Source: Tricholoma matsutake (Eukaryota > Basidiomycota > Agaricomycetes > Agaricales > Tricholomataceae). Taken from it: a stretch of 64,000 nt of DNA. The notes beneath the pieces were generated by a model. The model was not told where the DNA came from, did no database searches, and saw only the letters and a list, made by a program, of their open reading frames with translations. The stretch spans positions 12,710,001 to 12,774,000 of the forward strand of contig AP026541.1 in NCBI GenBank assembly GCA_026075535.2, given 5' to 3'. Position numbers and translations under genes: made by a program. Numbering within the stretch: position 1 is the stretch's first letter; each line of letters begins with the position of its first letter. Below, one piece after another: positions 58,622 to 64,000 of the stretch.

Positions 58622-59827
58622 GGTGATAGGTTTTCTCCTTGGCTCAAAGGCCAATACACCATTCTAACCACATTCTAATCACATTGGCTAACTCCCACGA
58701 TGTCCCAGAAGCAGCGCGACCACTACCGACCAAGTCTATCGATCGCAATATCATATCGACCATGTCGAAGCATCACCAGCGACATCAATCGTACTGAGAG
58801 AACAGATCGCACAACCTTAGGACTATGTCGAAAGCCCCTAAGATCCCTCTAAATGACAATTGAACATCCCCGATCATCTTCGAACAGCTGCGATCACGAT
58901 CAAACATCGTTGACCATCATTGACCATCGTCGAGTGTCATCAATCGATATCGAGAGACTGCAAGCGACATCAGGCACTGCTTTCCTTATCTGAATGGTGG
59001 AATACTATGTGCCTGGAGGTATTCCAACTTGTGCTCTAGCCTGCTGATAGTAGGTCAGCCTTGTTCCAAGTCCCTATCATGCACAGAACCCACTGGACAA
59101 ATTATTGCAAGACTTAGCGTGATTTATACACAAAGGACAGTCCCTTTTTAGTTCTATTCCCTTCATTACTCCTTCATCATATGATATATCTCTTTCTTCT
59201 TCAGATTTCAGTCTCCTTTTTGGCCTTGTGCCTTAACTCATATCTTCTGCCTCATGTTCTACACATGTTTCTTATTCCATTTTAGGAATTTTCTTTAAAA
59301 CATATAAAACTCTGTAGTATCTACTTGGAAATAAAAGAAATTGTCTCCACCTATCATCTCATATTCAGTTTTAAGCATCAGATCTATCCTCTAAATCAGT
59401 CTAAGTCTCCACAAGTTTTCTCAATCAATGAGAAACCTCTATGATCATTGCGTCCTCAATCCTCCTTCGATCCTCTTGTCGCTAGCACTAGTAACCAGTT
59501 CAACACTTCATAGCCACCGCATATAGCCTTCGTATACTATCGACCTATTGAAAGGTCCTCAGAATTCACACATCGACCATCTATGATCAACATCATTCAC
59601 CGTCAATCTCATCGATCATCCTCGATATCGATCAATACTCGATCAGACCGCGCATAACACCTTTGTCTCCTCTAGCACTACTTCACAACTAGTACCAACT
59701 AGTTATCTTCCCATAGGTTTGACCACGAACATTCAGAACGACTCCCACCCTTCCTCTGACTTGTCACAAATATCATTGATTGCCTTGTTGGCTGTTTTGG
59801 TGGTTTTCCTGGGTTGAGTATCATCAG
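58622..59827. repeat. 1.2-kb dispersed repeat, copy 2
   Basis: Homologous to 52763-53975. It separates the copia linker from the RT domain; no frame crosses it, so it is probably an insertion. Its left edge extends about 50 bp into copia-like sequence (GCTCAAAGGCC), and copy 1 shares that extension. Confidence 0.7.
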
Positions 59828-60479
59828 CAGCTTGTCTTCAAATTGAAGTGATTCCGGATCAAAATCGTCCATCTCTGAAATCATAGCCAGAAGTTCATGT
59901 GCCTGATCACCAAGATTGAGATTTTCAAAGGCCTGTTGTAGATCAGTAATGACATCATGATCAGGGAGGGCCTCATCTAAGGCATTAATGGCCTGTCTAC
60001 CTGCCCTCCGCTCTTGATGTGCCTCTTTTATGCGGGTTGCGCTATCTTGGGATTCTTGTACTGCCTTCATTGTATGTGTGATAGATAGTCCCCCATTAGG
60101 ATTCCTTTCAGTTGGGACTGGTACACAAGATGATCGGCAAGGTGGTTCCAGTTGGGGGATGGGCAGCACAGTATGGTTAGTAACAGGAGGGTTGGATGGT
60201 GGGATAAAATCAGTACTTTACACTCCCCCCCCCAGTCCAAGTGGACTCTGCTCGGACACACTCGGACACTCGGACTGTCCAAGGACTTCACTCGGACTCT
60301 GCTTGGACTCTGCTTGGACACTCAGACTGTCCTAGGACTGTCTGAGTTGTCTGAGTAAAGTCCAAGGACTGCACTCAGACTGCACTCAGACTTTGCTCAG
60401 ACAACATCAATTGTGCATTTATTTACACTTTTTAAAGTACTGTCCAAGTAAAGTCCGAGTTCCAGTCTTAGATAAAGTC

Positions 60480-60590
60480 TCACAAAATGATGTGTGCACA
60501 GCAGGAATTGAACCAACAGCCTTCTGGACTAGCAATCACATGACAACAAAACATGCACACTCTACCACTTAAGCCAAGTAGTCATTTAAA
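60480..60590 (-). promoter_or_regulatory. Outward tRNA-like unit, left end of E2
   Basis: Minus strand: A box TGGCTTAAGTG (60566-60576) and B box GGTTCAATTCC (60504-60514); the same unit as the right end of E1. Confidence 0.7.
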
Positions 60591-61849
60591 GTTACATACA
60601 TTATATCTATTTATTACTGAAATCTAATTTGTTATATATCATGAATAGATTATTAAATTGACCTCGCATCTGTGCGAGGGGTAATTAATATGGGTAATTA
60701 ATATGTATAATACTAAGCCCTCCCCTCCCAAGCTCGAGGGGAGGGGGCCGTAACTATCAATTATAAAAATAAATTAAAAACACCCACCATGAGCGGTTGC
60801 TCATGGCGGCGTTCATCTCTCCCTGGGTCGTCCCCTGGCCATCTCGCTCTCCTGTACCCATTCTTCTCCCCCTTGAACCACCCCACAAGCAGATGCTCAT
60901 AGGGGTGGGGCGGGTGTTGTCATGGGTGTCCCCACTCTCGTTGTCATCTCCCTTCCCTCTTGTCTCCTTCCCCCTCATCTCTTCCCCCTCACCTTCCACC
61001 CTGCAAGCAGTGGCTTGCAGCAGTGGTGGTGGTGGTGTCATTGTTGTTGTTGTTGCCAGTAGTAGTTTGTACCTATAAAATGTTAGTTAGGATCAAAAAA
61101 TGAAATGAGAAAAGAAAAAAAAACTTACCTAGGACCCCTAATCGTGGTCATTCCTGTCATCGTTCCCTGCCATCATTGTCATTCCTGCATGGTGGGCATG
61201 AGTAGCTGTTCTTGTTATTTCAAAGTTGCACCTATTCCCACCCCGCGAGCAGCTGCTTGTGGCAGTGGTTCTGAGTGCTCATCATCGTTGTCGTCAGCAG
61301 TACTAGATAATACCTCCAAAGGTTCATTAGTAACAAAAACAAGAAAAAAAAACTTACCAATGGCCCAAGAGACGTCTTTTCTTCATTTGCTTTGCCTTCC
61401 TTTCGTTGTTTCCTGCTCGTCCCCTTGTCATTCCATCTCCCAGTTCCAGTCGTCTCCAGTCGCCTCGTTGCGTTGTCGTTCTGTTTGGCCAAGTTGGTGT
61501 TGCCGTTGTCTTGCCATTTTGCAGTTGTACCTGTTCCCACCCTGCAAGCAGTTGCTTGCGGCAGTGGTTCTGGGTCCTAGGGTGGTGGCTGTGTCAGCCG
61601 TTGTCATGGTTTTGAGGCTGCGGCATTGTTATAACATAGATAAAACCTATCATTAAGGAAATTTCAGTTAGTTAAACAAAACAACAAAAATCATGTAAAA
61701 AAACACTTACAAGTGAGCCCGTTGTTGGTTATTGGGGTAGGAGGTAAGGAGGAGGCAGGGCCATTGCCAGCGTTGTTGATGACGCAGCTGTGTTGATTTG
61801 TCATCACAGCCAGGGCGGTACATAGACAGATATAACTACTTATCTGTAA

Positions 61850-61945
61850 TGATACTTTAGTCTAACTGTTATATTGCTGACTTAATTGTGCTTTATCATG
61901 TGACTATGAGGGTTCAATCCCTGTGGTAGCCACAGATTTTCAGTC
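61850..61945 (+). promoter_or_regulatory. Outward tRNA-like unit, right end of E2
   Basis: A box TAGTCTAACTG (61858-61868) and B box GGTTCAATCCC (61911-61921); the same unit as the left end of E1. Confidence 0.7.
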
Positions 61946-64000
61946 AATTATATAAGCAACTCAGACAGTCCTAGGACTGTACGAGTGCTGGTCCACTCAG
62001 ATGCTCGGACAGTCCGAGGACTCAGCTCGGACTCAGCTTGGACTGGACATTTAGTTTGGCAGGACTTTCAGCCAAAGAAGTCCAAGCAAAGTCCGAGCAA
62101 AGTCCGAGTGTCTGAGCGGAGTCCACTCAGATTGGGGGGGGAGTGTAAGACCTCAGATAAAATCATCATCATCATCGGCATAAAGCAGGGGGGTGAATGT
62201 GGGGTTGGCAGTTTCATCAGGGGTGGAGTCTGCCTTGGGTGGGGTTGGGCTCTGCCATGGGCACATGTGTCCATCATGGCTCTCGAGGAAATGGACATGG
62301 AAAGAACTATGTATTTTCTGCATAGTGTGGTCATAGCATCAGTACATTTTTGAGTTTGGGTCATAGCCAATCAGTGTACACTCAATTGACCGTTCACAAA
62401 TCTTTGGGTTGTCTTTCTTTGGTATCAGGACAAAAGCCTGACATCCAATTTCCCACATATAGGAATAGTCTGGCTTTCGACCAAACCATAATTCCCAAGG
62501 TGTGATTCCCTGTAGCGAGTGGGTTGTAGTTTTTGAATGCAGATGTGTAGCTGTTAAATAAAATTCATCCCAAAGAAAAGGGGGCAGTCCTGCATACAGC
62601 TGCATTGTTTGTGCCTTTGCCATGAGCATTCAATGCATCCATTTGACACATCCAATGTGAGTGGATGTGTGTGGAGCAGTGAAGTGTTGGTCTGATCCCC
62701 AAGATTTAAGCCATGTCTGCATTTTGCTGGACTTCAGCTCTCCATTGTTGGTAATGCATGTCCCAACTTTCAAGCTGGTTTCATTTTTGTGTGCCAACTC
62801 CCATGCCTTGAGCTCAGGAAATGAATCATCTTTATGTTTGAGGGGTATAGACCATGGAAATGAGGTAAAATCATCGATGATGTCCATTACATATTCATGA
62901 CCAGTACGGGACTTGACCACATGTGGGCCTGGTAGATCAACCCACACCTTCTCTAGATGCCTTGTTGCCCTATGGCCTTCACCCCCCTCATGTTTCTTCT
63001 GAACCGATGCTTTTGTCTGTTTTCCAACAACACAGGCATCACATTTGGGTGGCTGTGTAGTGGCTGACAATGGTGTACCTGTGAGTGCGCCTTTCTTGGC
63101 CATATCCCACAGGGATTGATAATTGGCATAGCCAAGGCCACGGTGCCAGGTCTCCAGCTTTGGAGATCTGTGAATTGTTAATGTGTGCTCAGCAGACGCA
63201 GAGTGTAGGGTGAGCAAGTAAAGTTTCTTGGGGGTCATAGAACCACAAGCTATCAATGTGCCTGTGGATTTATTAGTTATCCAGCAAGATGAGTCATCAA
63301 AATGTGTGACAGCATTTGAGTCTCTGGCAAGGGAGCTGACAGATACCAGCCAAACTGTTGACTCAGGGACATAGAGTGCATTATGTAAGGTGATTGATGC
63401 GCCCTGAGCTACCTGTAGTTTGATATCACCCATGCCGATCGCAGTGATCAAAGATCCTCCCATGCCCCTGATTGATCAAGGAGTGATCAGGCAGAGAGAA
63501 AAGAAATCAGAACAGTCTGGGGATATGTGGACCATGGCGCTGCTGTCAACAAGGAAGGGTAAATCAGTCAATGAGATATGGGTGCACCTGGTCTGACTTA
63601 AGGGTGCAACAGTGAAGGTGCTGTTGTCCACTGGAATGGTGTGCTTTACCCAATCAATGGTGGTCCTCAGCTCCTCCTCAACCATGAGCCAACCCTTGTA
63701 TTCAATTTCATCAATTGTAGAGATGAGGGCAGGGTCACATGCTATACCCACAAAGTCAGGGGGTGAGGTCACCACTAAGGAGGGGTTATGATCGACCATG
63801 ACCATGAAGGTACAGCCATTCATGTCTTCCATGGTTATGGGGATCTTTGAAGTAATGGGACTAGGCTTTTTCTTTTGGTCAGAAGCTGCCCTCCGAGCTG
63901 CAATCAACTCAGTAAGTGTCTTCCCTGCCATCCCTCCACCAGGTTTGATGCAGTACTCGATGGTGTGTCCTGGCTTCCCACAAGTAGAGTTGCTACAAAT

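Larger units (their letters stand above)
60213..62155. mobile_element. E2: non-autonomous E-family transposon in copia
   Basis: Ends GTACTTTACACTCC and ...GTGTAAGACCTCA are flanked by the exact 10-bp repeat GATAAAATCA (60203-60212 and 62156-62165). The copia linker frame reads DDDDFI on one side and DFIPPSNPP on the other, so removing E2 and one target copy restores the linker frame. The interior is the reverse complement of E1: GGACT arrays, outward tRNA-like units, intron-like cassette 61073-61129 (minus), palindromes, GC hairpins (60668-60735). No protein gene. Confidence 0.9.
57053..64000 (-). pseudogene. Ty1/copia gag-pol, nested and decayed, runs off the window
   Basis: Minus-strand order: CCHC knuckle (CGKPGHTIEYC, 63960-63990), protease-like segment (FLVDSSAMVHIS), GAG-pre-integrase (WHRGLGYANYQ; second His is Tyr), zinc Cys pair (CDAC), integrase core 62900-62640, linker to 62156, then E2. 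The linker resumes at 60212 (60169-59830) in the same sense, then the 1.2-kb repeat, RT 58670-57700 (DIKTAFLYGLLPDNEVQYM; catalytic DD reads HVND) and RNase H 57679-57053 (SDSDWANCLDTH; YIAAFETAKECIW; NVADMFTKAL). TGA at 63476, 62630 and 62339, TAG in RLYGMK and frameshifts in RT break it. Loss of integrase and RT acidic residues shows it is inactive. Confidence 0.9.

Noticed and set aside
384..63478. UGA reassigned to Arg as the reason for many TGA codons
   Set aside because: TGA also ends normal frames (gypsy B gag at 6091, the APN1-like tail at 21568). Basidiomycetes use the standard nuclear code. CpG decay explains the pattern and the linked G-to-A changes.

Overview
The window looks like an Agaricomycete (mushroom-forming basidiomycete) genome segment made almost wholly of nested, decayed transposable elements. 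The evidence is KDZ transposases with CxC cysteine clusters, chromodomain Ty3/gypsy elements, a Helitron with short GT-AG introns (about 45-85 bp) and Ty1/copia of fungal type. I cannot place it to genus. Only one ordinary host gene is recognisable, an APN1-type AP endonuclease, and it is broken.

Layout. 1-2640: minus-strand Ty3/gypsy (gypsy A). 4087-10367: complete chromoviral Ty3/gypsy (gypsy B) with 421-bp LTRs and a GGGAT target duplication, inserted beside a Cys-cluster gene (10368-11924). 12135-20422: a KDZ region with a minus-strand companion, the CxC2+KDZ transposase and a third downstream gene. 21568-24900: APN1-like pseudogene (minus), split by a hAT-type element (22136-23972) that itself holds a 346-bp foldback. 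25000-27200: 5'-truncated gypsy C. 28891-29715: giant foldback. 29720-42074: a second KDZ transposase gene, interrupted twice by one transposon family, called E here (E1 30069-31890; E3 33872-41886, which contains a Helitron). 45995-52017: E4, a larger E copy carrying a CxC5/CxC6 protein. 52221-56602: Tc1/mariner element with a cargo gene. 56633-64000: minus-strand copia, split by E2 (60213-62155).

Two themes run through the window. First, almost every in-frame nonsense codon in otherwise readable element ORFs is TGA where the family has Arg (CGA). In copia, catalytic Asp/Glu codons carry G-to-A changes. This suggests C-to-T decay at CpG. Second, the four E copies share CTTTACACTCC-type ends, target repeats of about 10 bp, GGACTC-rich subterminal arrays and tRNA-like A/B boxes that point outward. 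Seven such tRNA-like units are visible on eight ends. E4 may be the autonomous form, using the CxC5/CxC6 protein as transposase. This is the best candidate for an undescribed system.
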